From assembly GCA_963728045.1 (NCBI GenBank), contig CAVSIE010000002.1, positions 372,001 to 436,000 of the forward strand: a stretch of 64,000 nucleotides of DNA. Reading direction: 5' to 3'. Position 1 is the first letter of the stretch; each line of letters starts with the position of its first letter. Source of the stretch: VRUE01 sp963728045 (GTDB lineage: Bacteria > Actinomycetota > Thermoleophilia > Solirubrobacterales > 70-9). A model generated the notes under the pieces. That model worked only from the letters and a program-made list of their open reading frames with translations, did not search any database and had not been told where the DNA came from. Made by a program: the position numbers and the translations under genes. Positions 15,654-23,769 of the stretch are shown piece by piece.

Positions 15654-16115
15654 TTGACTACCTTGCCCCCGTTCCAGAGCCTGCTCGACGAGCATGCAGC
15701 CGACGTGATGGCGGTGCTGCGTGGCGCGGTCGGATGCAGTGACGCCGACGACTGCTTCCAAGAGACCTTCTTGGCGGCCCTGCGCGCCTATCCGAAGCTC
15801 GGCGACGCGAGCAACCTACGCGGTTGGCTCTTGACGATCGCCTATCGCAAGGCGACTGACCATCACCGCGCCAACGGCCGCCGGCCGGTGCCAGTGGAGG
15901 AGGTCGCAGAGGTCGCGGTCAGCGATCCCGAGCCAGACGGCGAGATCTGGGGCGCGGTAGCCACCCTGCCGCCCAAGCAACGCGCCGCGGTCGCCCTGCG
16001 CTACGGCTGCGATCTCCCCCACACCGAGATCGCCGCGGCGCTCGGCTGCTCACCAGAGGCGGCGCGGCGCAGCCTGCACGAGGGAATAAAGCGACTGAGA
16101 AAGGAGCTGGCATGA
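15654..16115 (+). CDS. ECF-type RNA polymerase sigma factor
   Basis: 153 residues, TTG start. Region 2 is visible as CSDADDCFQETFLAALRAYPKL ... NLRGWLLTIAYRKATDHHR. Region 4 is LPPKQRAAVALRYGCDLPHTEIAAALGCSPEAARRSLHEGIKRLRKEL, with a clear helix-turn-helix. Its last codon overlaps the start of ogt (ATGA), so both proteins come from one message, probably with coupled translation. No anti-sigma gene is adjacent. The pairing suggests a sigma factor that helps set the alkylation response, but that is inferred only from context. Confidence 0.9.
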   Translation: MTTLPPFQSLLDEHAADVMAVLRGAVGCSDADDCFQETFLAALRAYPKLGDASNLRGWLLTIAYRKATDHHRANGRRPVPVEEVAEVAVSDPEPDGEIWGAVATLPPKQRAAVALRYGCDLPHTEIAAALGCSPEAARRSLHEGIKRLRKELA

Positions 16116-16663
16116 AGGACGCACTTGACCGCCTTACCGATCGGGCCAACGCCGAGGGCCTGCTCGACGTCGCCTACGCCACCGTCGACTCGCCCTTCGG
16201 GCCGCTGCTGCTGGCGGCAACGCCGCGCGGCCTGGTCAAGGTGAGCTTCCCCCAGTTCGGCACCGAGGCCACCCTGGAGGAGCTGGCAACACAGATCTCT
16301 CCCCGCGTGCTGGAAGCGCCGGCCCGGCTCGACGAGGCCCGCCGCGAGCTCGACCTCTACTTCGAGGGCAAGCTAGCCGAGTTCGGCCTGCCACTCGACT
16401 GGCAGCTCACCGATGGCTTCCGCAAGAAAGTCCAGCAGGCGATCAACCGCATCCCCTACGGGCGAACCCGCAGCTACACCGAGGTCGCCCGCAGCGCGGG
16501 CAACGAGCGCGCGGTGCGCGCCGCCGGCACCGCCTGCGGCGCCAACCCGCTGCCGATCGTCGTCCCCTGCCACCGGGTGCTGCGCAGCGGCGGCGCCCTC
16601 GGCGGCTACGGCGGCGGCCTGCCGATGAAGGAAGCGCTGCTGAAGCTCGAGGGCGTTCTCTAG
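16112..16663 (+). CDS. ogt: Methylated-DNA--[protein]-cysteine S-methyltransferase
   Basis: Suicidal repair protein that removes methyl groups from O6-methylguanine. 183 residues. The acceptor Cys is in PIVVPCHRVL, preceded by GTACGANPL and followed by GGYGGGLPMKEALLKLE. The wHTH recognition part is FRKKVQQAINRIPYGRTRSYTEVARSAG, including the Arg-finger region. The N-terminal ribonuclease-like domain carries VDSPFGPLLLAATPRGL. It shares a 4-bp overlap with the sigma factor upstream, and its stop overlaps by 3-4 bp the stop of the opposing hydrolase gene. Confidence 0.95.
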   Translation: MKDALDRLTDRANAEGLLDVAYATVDSPFGPLLLAATPRGLVKVSFPQFGTEATLEELATQISPRVLEAPARLDEARRELDLYFEGKLAEFGLPLDWQLTDGFRKKVQQAINRIPYGRTRSYTEVARSAGNERAVRAAGTACGANPLPIVVPCHRVLRSGGALGGYGGGLPMKEALLKLEGVL

Positions 16664-17550
16664 CTGGAGACGGCGACAGGCCCGAAGAGCTGCCGCGCCC
16701 GCTCGACAACGATGTCGGGCTTCTCCTCGGCGACGAAGTGCCCGCAGCCCGAGAGGATCTCGACGCTCATGTCGTCGGCGTAGGGCTCGTAGCCGGCGAG
16801 GATGTCGGCTTTGATCACCGGGTCGGCCTCGCCGGCGAGGATGCGGGTGGGCACGGTAAGGCGCTGGGAGCGGTAGTGGCCCCTTTTGAGACGAGGCAGC
16901 TCGCGCGCCAGGAAGCTTCGGTACACGTGCGAGGAGGCGAGCGCGTGGCCGCGGGACTGAAAGCTCCGCGCGTAGCAGTCGAGCTCCTCCGCCGTCCAGC
17001 GCATCTCCGGGTGAGAGCCCTTTTCGATCGCCAGCCGGACGAAGGCCGGGACGTAGCGAAGGATGCCGGCGCCCAAGCCGGGACTGGCGAGGAGGAATTG
17101 GTAGGCGGTCCGGCTGAGCGCCTGCCGCGACGGTTTCGGCGGCTCGAACCAGGGGTGCACGATTCCCAGCCCGAGGTAGTGACGGAAGCGCTCGGGCGCC
17201 TTCAGGCAGAGCAGGAAGCCGGCGTAACCTCCCCAGTCGTGTCCGATCAACTCCACCTCGTCGAGCGCCAGCTCGTCGAGCAGAGCCAGGACGTCGTCCG
17301 CGAGTTCCTGGATCTCGTAGCGCCCGGGTGGCGCCTCGCTCCAGCCGAAGCCGCGCAGGTCCGGGCAGATCACCCGTCGCTCCGCCGCCAGCGCGGGGAT
17401 GACCTTGCGCCAAACCCACCAGTGCTGAGGCCAGCCGTGGAGGAGGACGACCGGTGGCCCCTCCCCCGCTTCGGCGACGTGCAGACGCGTTCCGGCGACC
17501 TCGACGTAGCGGTGGCTGACGCCGTCGAGCTCTGGGGGCGCGCTGCGCAT
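16660..17550 (-). CDS. Alpha/beta-fold hydrolase (epoxide hydrolase-like)
   Basis: 296 residues. Oxyanion motif VVLLHGWPQHWWVWRKVIP, then the nucleophile elbow IGHDWGGYAG with Asp as the nucleophile as in epoxide hydrolases and dehalogenases, acid ILAGEADPVI, and the catalytic His in ILSGCGHFVAEEKPD. The HGWP-x-H opening and D-W-G-G elbow favour a soluble epoxide hydrolase. The substrate cannot be told from sequence. The gene is monocistronic, convergent with ogt, and 80 bp from the divergent secreted-protein gene. Confidence 0.85.
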   Translation of the reverse strand: MRSAPPELDGVSHRYVEVAGTRLHVAEAGEGPPVVLLHGWPQHWWVWRKVIPALAAERRVICPDLRGFGWSEAPPGRYEIQELADDVLALLDELALDEVELIGHDWGGYAGFLLCLKAPERFRHYLGLGIVHPWFEPPKPSRQALSRTAYQFLLASPGLGAGILRYVPAFVRLAIEKGSHPEMRWTAEELDCYARSFQSRGHALASSHVYRSFLARELPRLKRGHYRSQRLTVPTRILAGEADPVIKADILAGYEPYADDMSVEILSGCGHFVAEEKPDIVVERARQLFGPVAVSS

Positions 17551-17630
17551 CCGCTGAATCTACCTGGAGGAGCAATCCACAGGATGCGCCCGCTCAAGCC
17601 TGGAGCGACCGCGGTCGATCCCTACCCCAG

Positions 17631-18131
17631 ATGTCGCCTCTTTCCCTGACTGCCCTGATCGCGTCGCTGGTCGCTGCCGCCGTCATTGCCGCGCAACCAG
17701 CCGCTGCGGCTTACAGCCCCTTCCCAACGCCAGACCTGGCGCCGCTGTCGGCGGCCTTCGAAGAGGAAGAAGCGGAAGCGGAAAGCGAAGCCGAAGACTG
17801 GGCGGAAGAAGAGTGGGAAGAGGAAGAAGCCGAACCGCTTCCAGGCGACGTCTGCCCCCTGCGCAGCGCCCACGCCCACGCGGTCACCAAGCACGGCAAG
17901 CTGAAGCTGACGATCGACTACACGACCAACAAGCCCTTCAACGCCCACATCACGATCCAGCGAGGCCACAAGCAAATCGGGTCTCTGCGGCGCTATCTGG
18001 GCCACAGCGGCGTCCTCCGCTTCGCCGAGAAACTGGACGAGCGCGGCGGGGAAAGAATCGTGACGAGCATCTCCGCGACTGGCAGGAGTGCCGGGTGCCC
18101 CTCCCGGCGGCTTGTACTTTTTCCGCACTGA
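17631..18131 (+). CDS. Secreted acidic protein, 3' end inside palindrome copy 2
   Basis: 166 residues, no family recognised. The N-terminus is a signal peptide (LSLTALIASLVAAAVIAAQPAAAA, cleavage likely after AAA near residue 27). Residues about 43-68 are almost all Glu/Ala/Asp/Trp. A small domain follows with one Cys (LPGDVCPLRSAHAHAVTKHGKLKLTIDYTT) and beta-rich sequence (NAHITIQRGHKQIGSLRRYLG). The last 20 or so residues (from GCPSRRLVLFPH backward) are translated from the palindromic element, which also supplies the stop. This suggests that the original 3' end was replaced or that the element inserted into the gene. Codon usage is normal up to the element. Confidence 0.6.
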   Translation: MSPLSLTALIASLVAAAVIAAQPAAAAYSPFPTPDLAPLSAAFEEEEAEAESEAEDWAEEEWEEEEAEPLPGDVCPLRSAHAHAVTKHGKLKLTIDYTTNKPFNAHITIQRGHKQIGSLRRYLGHSGVLRFAEKLDERGGERIVTSISATGRSAGCPSRRLVLFPH

Positions 18132-18198
18132 CGACCGCGGACGACCGCCTCCTCCCTTCGGAAAAAGTTGAGCCGGGCGGGGCACCCGGTGCTCCTGC
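18082..18198. repeat. Long palindromic element, copy 2
   Basis: Imperfect 26-bp arms (18082-18107 and 18173-18198, three mismatches) enclose CTTGTACTTTTTCCG (18111-18125) and CGGAAAAAGTTGAGC (18159-18173). Compared with copies 1 and 4, the core has changed from TTTTTCGG/CCGAAAAA to TTTTTCCG/CGGAAAAA, both sides together, so pairing is preserved. The interior contains CGCGGACGAC, close to the interior of copy 3. The right arm ends on the first base of the stop codon of the opposing esterase gene; the left arm lies inside the acidic-protein gene. Confidence 0.85.
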
Positions 18199-18839
18199 TA
18201 CCCGACGGTCTTGTTCAGCCACTCGCCGGCGTAGCGAAGGTGCACCGGGTCAATTTGGTGGCCGATATCGGACTCGTGGTACTCGACCCCAAGCCCTCCC
18301 TGTTCGAGCAGCTCGCGGGCGCGACGGGCGAACTCGATCTCCATGATCGGGTCGCGCCTGCCGTGAGCGATGAAAGCCCGGGTTGCGCCGCGATCGTCGA
18401 AGTGGGGCTGCCAGCCCTCGACGACAGGGACGAAGCCGCTGAAGGCGAGGATCCCCGCCACCGCCGGGCGCTCTGGGTCGAGGGCCATCGTGTAGCTCAT
18501 CACGGTGCCCATCGAGAAGCCGCCGAGGACTGTGCGCTCGGGCCCGATCCCGGTCCGCTCCCAGAGGCCATCGTGCAGCTCCGCGAGCGCCCGCCGCGCT
18601 CCTAGGAACGTGTCGTGGTCGGGGTAGCCGACCCGCGGCACCAAGTACCAGTGGTAGCCGGGTGAGCCCGGAAGCGCCAGTGGCGCCCGCGGGGTGACGA
18701 CGTGCAGCCTCCGTTCGGGGTCGAGGGCGTCGGCGAGACGGAGCAGGTCCCGCTCGTCGGCGCCGCGGCCGTGGTGGAGCACCAGGAGCCCCTCCGGGTC
18801 CCCGGCCGGGGGTCGCTCCAGGTAGCGCAGCGGCTCCAT
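18198..18839 (-). CDS. Phospholipase/carboxylesterase-type serine hydrolase
   Basis: 213 residues, the size of the small carboxylesterase (YpfH/acyl-protein-thioesterase-like) family. LLVLHHGRGADERDLLRLADAL is the oxyanion region, GFSMGTVMSY the nucleophile elbow (Ser), FIAHGRRDPIM carries the acid, and YHESDIGHQIDP the His. ATG start, no neighbours on the same transcript except possibly the degraded ORF upstream. The substrate is unknown. Transcription runs into palindrome copy 2 directly at the stop codon. Confidence 0.85.
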   Translation of the reverse strand: MEPLRYLERPPAGDPEGLLVLHHGRGADERDLLRLADALDPERRLHVVTPRAPLALPGSPGYHWYLVPRVGYPDHDTFLGARRALAELHDGLWERTGIGPERTVLGGFSMGTVMSYTMALDPERPAVAGILAFSGFVPVVEGWQPHFDDRGATRAFIAHGRRDPIMEIEFARRARELLEQGGLGVEYHESDIGHQIDPVHLRYAGEWLNKTVG

Positions 18840-18842
18840 TGG

Positions 18843-19197
18843 CTAGTCGCGTCTCCGCGGGCCATCCTTCGGCGCCTGAGCCGCTGGGTGGGCTAGGAAA
18901 CGCTCAACCAACTCAGAACTTCCTGCCTCGCCAGGGAGCCACTCCAGCGAAAGGATTTCCCAAGCGAGGCTTTGAGGTGAAATCAGGGGCATTCGACATT
19001 TCGCTGCAAAGAGGCATGTATTGCCGCGTAGTTTGCGAGCAGAAAGAGCATGACTTGCTCGCATGGCCATCCAAACGTTCATCGACCGTGTCCAAGGCAA
19101 GTCGACCGGCAGTCATTTCGTCGAAGTCCTTGAAGAAGATCAGGGTCTGACCTAGGACTGTGTCAACCAGCGTCATAACGGGCTGTTCAGCGGCCAT
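18843..19197 (-). pseudogene. Possible decayed or frameshifted small gene
   Basis: One minus-strand frame opens at ATG 19197 (MAAEQPVMTLVDTVLGQTL ... FFKDFDEMTAGRLALDTVDERLDGHAS) and runs to 18913. A second frame gives a plausible continuation to 18843 (SLAWEILSLEWLPGEAGSSE, ending APKDGPRRRD). Together they look like one protein split by a frameshift, but I recognise no family. GC content is clearly lower than in the surroundings and the third-position GC bias is weak in every frame. The plus-strand frame over the same bases (18839-19150) is no better. Treat this as a remnant or a recently acquired fragment. Confidence 0.3.
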
Positions 19198-19377
19198 CGG
19201 ACTGAGAACCTAACGGCGAAGCAGTAGACCGGCGAGATGGTCGATTGCGATTCGCGTGCCCGCGGGGGCGCGACTGGCCAAGCTGGGCGCCGCACTCCGA
19301 CGAGCGAATAGCGGAGCTATTCGGGAGGAGGCGGGTGGAGATCCAGCGCAGAGCCAGGCGCGTCATCCGTGGGTGCG
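19198..19377. other. Non-coding or remnant gap upstream of prfB's 3' end
   Basis: No intact gene. A plus-strand stretch (about 19260-19380) would read DWPSWAPHSDERIAELFGRR and continue with a basic helix, reminiscent of a piece of a DNA-binding domain, but it has no proper start or end and runs into the prfB coding region in antisense. Confidence 0.35.
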
Positions 19378-20500
19378 CTAATCGGAAGCGCCCATCGAGG
19401 CGGTCTTGTTCAGGTAGTCCCGGATGAAGTCGTCGAGGTCGCCGTCGAGGACGCGCTGGGCATCCCCCGCCTCATGGCCGGTGCGGTGATCCTTGACCCG
19501 CTGGTCGGGGTGCAGGAAGTAGCTGCGGATCTGCGACCCCCAGGCGACGTCCTTGACCTCACCCCGCTCTTTGGCGAGCTGCTCGGCCCGTTTGCGCTCC
19601 TCCAGCTCGATCAGCTTCGAGCGCAGGAACTGCATCGCCACCGCCTTGTTCTGGGTCTGCGAGCGCTCGTTCTGGCACTGGACCACGACGCCGGTGGGGA
19701 TGTGGGTGATCCGTACCGCCGAGTCGGTCTTGTTGACGTGCTGGCCGCCGGCGCCCGAGGCGCGGTAGGTGTCGACCCGCAGGTCGGCGTCGTCGATCTC
19801 GACCTCCACCCCCTCATCGACCAGCGGGCCGACGTCGAGCTGGGCGAAGCTGGTGTGGCGGCGGGCGGAGGAGTCGAAGGGTGAGATCCGCACCAGCCTG
19901 TGGACGCCGCGCTCGGCGGCAAAGAGGCCGTAGGCGTTCTCGCCGCGGGCGATGAAGGTGGCCGACTTGAGGCCGGCCTCCTCCCCCGGTGAGGCCTCCT
20001 TCATCTCGACCTCGAAGCCGCGCCGCTCGGCCCAGCGCAGGTACATCCGCAGCAGCATCTCGGCCCAGTCCTGCGAGTCGGTGCCGCCGGCGCCGGCGTG
20101 GACCGTGACCACGGCGTCGCCGGCGTCGTAGGAGCCGCTGAACAGGCGTGCCTCTTCGAGCGCCGCGAGGTGGCGCTCTACCGCGGGCAGCTGCGCGTTC
20201 AGCTCGGCCGCCATCTCGTCGTCCTCGGCTGCCATCTCGGCCAGCTCACCGAGATCGTCGACCTCGGTTTCGAGCGCACGGAAAGTGCTCAGCTTGCGCT
20301 GGGCACGGGCGTGGGCGGCCGAGGTGCGGGCGGCGGCATCCTGGTCGTCCCAGAACCCGGGCCGGCCCATCTCGGCCTCGAGCCGCTCGGCCTCCGCCTC
20401 CAGCGAAACCGGGTCAAAGATAATCCGCGAGCAGCTTCAGCTGGCCGCGGATCTCGGCGAGCCGCGCCGGAACCGATTCAGTCGAGGCAGGCTCCACCAT
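19378..20500 (-). CDS. prfB: Peptide chain release factor 2 (programmed +1 frameshift)
   Basis: Class I release factor for UGA/UAA. Translation starts at ATG 20498-20500, reads 28 codons to ...LLADYL, meets UGA at 20414-20416, and must shift +1 at CUU to continue DPVSLEAEAERLEAEMGRPG; the total is 373 residues. SPF tripeptide in VRISPFDSSARRHTSF (RF2-type anticodon mimic), catalytic GGQ in SGAGGQHVNKTDSAVRI. CUU-UGA-C is the standard autoregulatory frameshift site, where shortage of RF2 favours shifting. The start codon directly follows the stop of the SnoaL-like gene. The conserved position downstream of secA supports the call. Confidence 0.97.
20414..20419 (-). promoter_or_regulatory. prfB programmed +1 frameshift site (CTTTGA)
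   Basis: On the minus strand the zero frame reads GAT TAT CTT TGA CCC, and the +1 frame after CTT reads GAC CCG GTT TCG, which is the RF2 protein. Classical sites have a strong Shine-Dalgarno-like AGGGGG three bases before CTT. Here the equivalent stretch is GCGGATTAT, with only a weak GCGGA. Confidence 0.92.
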
Positions 20501-20866
20501 TCACCGGAGATTACTCAGCGCCTCGGCCCGGTCCTCGTACGGCCGCCAGCTCCGTATGCGGCGATCTCGCAGCTCGAAGAACCAGGCCATCTCGTCTTCG
20601 CCGGCTGCCGACCCGTCCTCATCCCAGTGCCAGACGCGCCGGATCAAGGCCACCGCCCGGTCGGTGTCCTCGTGCAGCTCCTCCAGCTCGATCGTCTGCT
20701 GGACACCACCCGGGGCTCGCGTGGCCCAAATCCTGGCCGCCTCGATGCCCTTGAGCAAACCCCGTCCCGAGTGCAACTCGACCTCAGGGTCGAGGACCGC
20801 GACGAACGCATCCAGATCGCGCTCGTTGAAGGCCCGAATGAACTCGCGGACGGGATCGTGGATCAA
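20501..20866 (-). CDS. SnoaL/NTF2-like protein
   Basis: 121 residues of the nuclear-transport-factor-2-like fold: DPVREFIRAFNERDLDAFVAVLDPEVELHS, GIEAARIWATR, EELHEDTDRAVALIRRVWHWD, AWFFELRDRRIRSWRPYEDRAEAL. Such proteins are small enzymes or ligand binders, and no specific role can be given. The best start is TTG at 20864-20866, 13 bp after the secA stop. A longer frame upstream would overlap the secA 3' end. Its TGA is immediately followed by the prfB ATG, so prfB probably depends on its translation. Confidence 0.75.
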   Translation of the reverse strand: MIHDPVREFIRAFNERDLDAFVAVLDPEVELHSGRGLLKGIEAARIWATRAPGGVQQTIELEELHEDTDRAVALIRRVWHWDEDGSAAGEDEMAWFFELRDRRIRSWRPYEDRAEALSNLR

Positions 20867-20879
20867 GGCTCGGCGGCGC

Positions 20880-23723
20880 TCAGGCGCCGTGGCACTTCTT
20901 GTACTTCTTTCCGGAGCCACACCAGCAGGGATCGTTGCGACCGATCTTGTCGTGCTCGTCCTTGACCACGGTCTCGACCGGCTCGCCGAGGCCGTTGCCA
21001 CCCGGCCCTGCTTGGGGGGCCATCGTCTCCACACCCCCCTCTGAACCACCCGCGGCCACCTGCTGCAGGGCCGACGGCTGTCCTTCCAGGGTGCCTCCCG
21101 AGTAGTCGAGCGCGGCCGGCTGCGAGCCCCCGTTGGGGCCGAAGGCCTGGCGGGCCTGCGCCGGGTCCACCTGAACCTCGACGTGGAAGATCAGCTTGCT
21201 GAACTCCTCCCAGATCGAGTGCATCAGCTCCTCGAACATGGTGAAGCCTTCGTTCTTATAGGCGACCAGCGGGTCGATCTGGGCAAAGCCGCGCAGATGG
21301 ATTCCCTCGCGCAGGTAGTCCATGTCGAAGAGGTGTTCGCGCCAGCGGTTGTCGATCACCTGCAGCAGGATCGAGCGCTCCAGGTAGCGGCTCAGCTCCT
21401 CGCCAACCTGCCCTTCGCGCTCGTCGTAGGCGTTCATCGCGTCTTCGTCGAGCTCGTCCTTGAGCCTTTCGCGGTCGACCGTCTCCGGCGCCATCGAGGC
21501 GACGTCGACGCTGACCGGCCAGATCTGGCGCAGCTGGCCCTCCAGCTCCGGCATGTCCCATTCGTCGATCACATCGCCCGGGGTGTACTCGTCGACGAGG
21601 CGCTCGATCACGCCCTCGATCTCGTCCCTCGCCACGTCCGACATGTCGCGGCCCTCGAGGATCTCGCGCCGGTACTTGTAGACGACGCGGCGCTGCTCGT
21701 TCATCACGTCGTCGTACTCGAGCACCCGCTTGCGGATCAGGAAGTTCTGCTCCTCGACTTTCTTCTGCGCGCCCTCGACCGTTTTGGTCAGCATCTTCGC
21801 TTCCAGCGGCAGCTCGCCGCCCTCCTCGTCGACCGGGCCGAGGCGGTCGAGGATCTTGTAGATGCGGTCGCCGGCGAAGAGGCGGATCACGTCGTCTTCG
21901 GCGGAGAGGTAGAAGCGGCTCTCGCCCGGATCGCCCTGACGGCCGGAGCGGCCGCGCAGCTGGTTGTCGATGCGGCGTGACTCATGGCGCTCGGTGCCGC
22001 AGATGAAGAGCCCGCCCAGCTCGCGCACCTCCTCGGCCTCGGCGGCGCACTGCGGCTCGAATTTGGCCACCTCGGCCTCGAAGGCCTCCTCGTAGCCCTC
22101 GTCGCCGGATCCCAGGCCCCGCTTCTTCAGCTCGTGCTCGGCGAGATGCTCGGGGTCGCCGCCGAGCTTGATGTCGACGCCGCGGCCGGCCATGTTGGTG
22201 GCGATCATCACCGCGCCCTTGCGGCCCGCCTGCGCGATCAGCTCACCCTCTCGTTCGGCATGCTCGGGCTTCGCGTTCAGCACCGCGTGCTCGATCCCGT
22301 TTCGCTTCAGCTCGCCGGAGATCATCTCCGAGATCTCGACCGAGACCGTGCCGACCAGGATCGGCTGGCCCATCTCGTGGCGGGCGACGATCTCTTCCAT
22401 CACCGCCTTCCACTTGCCGTCTTTCGTCTTGAAGATCTGGTCGTTGTGGTCGGCCCGGACCATCGGCCGGTTGGTCGGGATCTCGACCACCGGGATTTTG
22501 TAGATCTTCATGAACTCGGTGGCCTCGGTCAGGGCCGTGCCGGTCATCCCCGAGAGCTTGTCGTAGAGGCGGAAGTAGTTCTGCAGGGTGATCGTGGCGA
22601 GGGTCTGGTTCTCCTCGCCGATCGCCACGCCCTCCTTCGCCTCCACCGCCTGGTGCAGCCCTTCCGACCAGCGCCGCCCCTCGAGGATGCGGCCGGTGAA
22701 CTCGTCGATGATCATCGCCTGCCCGTCGATCACGGCGTAGTCCTTGTCGCGCTTGTAGAGCGCCTCGGCCTTGAGCGCCTGGAAGAGGTGGTTGACGAGG
22801 CTGCCGTGCTCGCTGATGTAGAGGTTGTCGACGCCGAGGAACTCCTCCGCCCGCTTCACGCCCTTCTCTGTCGGCGAGACGGTTTTGTGCTTCTCGTCGT
22901 ACTCGTAGTCGTAGTCGACTTCGGAGGTGTCCCTCGACTCGCCCAGCGAGCGCAGCTTGTCTTTGGCGGGCACGCCTTCCATCTGCCGGGCGAGGCGGGC
23001 GAATTTGTAATAGAGCTGGGCCGCCTGCTCGGGGGCGCCGGAGATGATCAGCGGCGTCCGCGCCTCGTCGATCAGGATGTTGTCGACCTCGTCGACGATC
23101 GCGAAGTGGTGGCCGCGCTGCACACAGTGCTCGAGCGCTTCGGCCATGTTGTCGCGCAGGTAGTCGAAACCGAACTCGGAGTTGGTGCCGTAGGTGACGT
23201 CGCAGGCGTACTTGCGCTGCCGGGTCGCGTGGTCGTCGCCCTCCTGGACAGCGGACACGCTGACCCCGAGGGTGTCGTAGATCGGCTTCATCCATTCGGA
23301 GTCGCGGCGGGCGAGGTAGTCGTTGACGGTGACGAGGTGGACGCTGTCGCCGGCAAGCGTGTTGAGGAAGACTGCCAGGGTCGCGGTCAGCGTCTTGCCC
23401 TCTCCCGTCTTCATCTCGGCGATCGCCCCGTCGTGCAGGACCATGCCGCCGACCAGCTGGACGTCGAAGTGCCTCTGGCCGATGCTGCGGCGGCTGGCCT
23501 CGCGGGTCAGCGCGAAGGCCTCGGGCAGGAGGTCGTCGAGCGACTCGCCATTGCGAGCGCGCTCCCGCAGCGCGTCGGCCTCCTGGCGCAGCTCCGAGTC
23601 GTCGAGCAGTTCCATCTCCGGCTCGATCTGGTTGATCGCCTCGGCGCGCTTCTGGTAGCCCTTGGCCTTGCGCCCCTCCCCCACGCGCAGCGCGCGCGTA
23701 ACCATTTCCCTTGCGTCAGGCAT
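20880..23723 (-). CDS. secA: Preprotein translocase ATPase SecA
   Basis: Motor of Sec-dependent export. 947 residues. Nucleotide-binding domain 1 has AEMKTGEGKTLTATLAVFL (Walker A) and VDEVDNILIDEARTPLIISG (DEVD box). VNDYLARRDSEWMKPIYDTLG is also typical. NBD2 has MAGRGVDIKLGG and GRSGRQGDPGESRFYLS. The C-terminal linker is Gly/Gln-rich and ends in the zinc-binding, SecB-type motif NDPCWCGSGKKYKKCHG. Only one SecA is present in the window. The gene lies between hpf and the SnoaL-prfB pair in the classical order. Confidence 0.98.
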   Translation of the reverse strand: MPDAREMVTRALRVGEGRKAKGYQKRAEAINQIEPEMELLDDSELRQEADALRERARNGESLDDLLPEAFALTREASRRSIGQRHFDVQLVGGMVLHDGAIAEMKTGEGKTLTATLAVFLNTLAGDSVHLVTVNDYLARRDSEWMKPIYDTLGVSVSAVQEGDDHATRQRKYACDVTYGTNSEFGFDYLRDNMAEALEHCVQRGHHFAIVDEVDNILIDEARTPLIISGAPEQAAQLYYKFARLARQMEGVPAKDKLRSLGESRDTSEVDYDYEYDEKHKTVSPTEKGVKRAEEFLGVDNLYISEHGSLVNHLFQALKAEALYKRDKDYAVIDGQAMIIDEFTGRILEGRRWSEGLHQAVEAKEGVAIGEENQTLATITLQNYFRLYDKLSGMTGTALTEATEFMKIYKIPVVEIPTNRPMVRADHNDQIFKTKDGKWKAVMEEIVARHEMGQPILVGTVSVEISEMISGELKRNGIEHAVLNAKPEHAEREGELIAQAGRKGAVMIATNMAGRGVDIKLGGDPEHLAEHELKKRGLGSGDEGYEEAFEAEVAKFEPQCAAEAEEVRELGGLFICGTERHESRRIDNQLRGRSGRQGDPGESRFYLSAEDDVIRLFAGDRIYKILDRLGPVDEEGGELPLEAKMLTKTVEGAQKKVEEQNFLIRKRVLEYDDVMNEQRRVVYKYRREILEGRDMSDVARDEIEGVIERLVDEYTPGDVIDEWDMPELEGQLRQIWPVSVDVASMAPETVDRERLKDELDEDAMNAYDEREGQVGEELSRYLERSILLQVIDNRWREHLFDMDYLREGIHLRGFAQIDPLVAYKNEGFTMFEELMHSIWEEFSKLIFHVEVQVDPAQARQAFGPNGGSQPAALDYSGGTLEGQPSALQQVAAGGSEGGVETMAPQAGPGGNGLGEPVETVVKDEHDKIGRNDPCWCGSGKKYKKCHGA

Positions 23724-23769
23724 CGACCCAAGGGTAGCGATGGGTGGTGGGTTAAGAGTCGCCCCGGCT

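Noticed and set aside
19245..19427. Small plus-strand open frame with a DNA-binding-like segment
   Set aside because: Runs into the antisense of prfB, no ribosome-binding site, and no complete domain; treated as remnant only.
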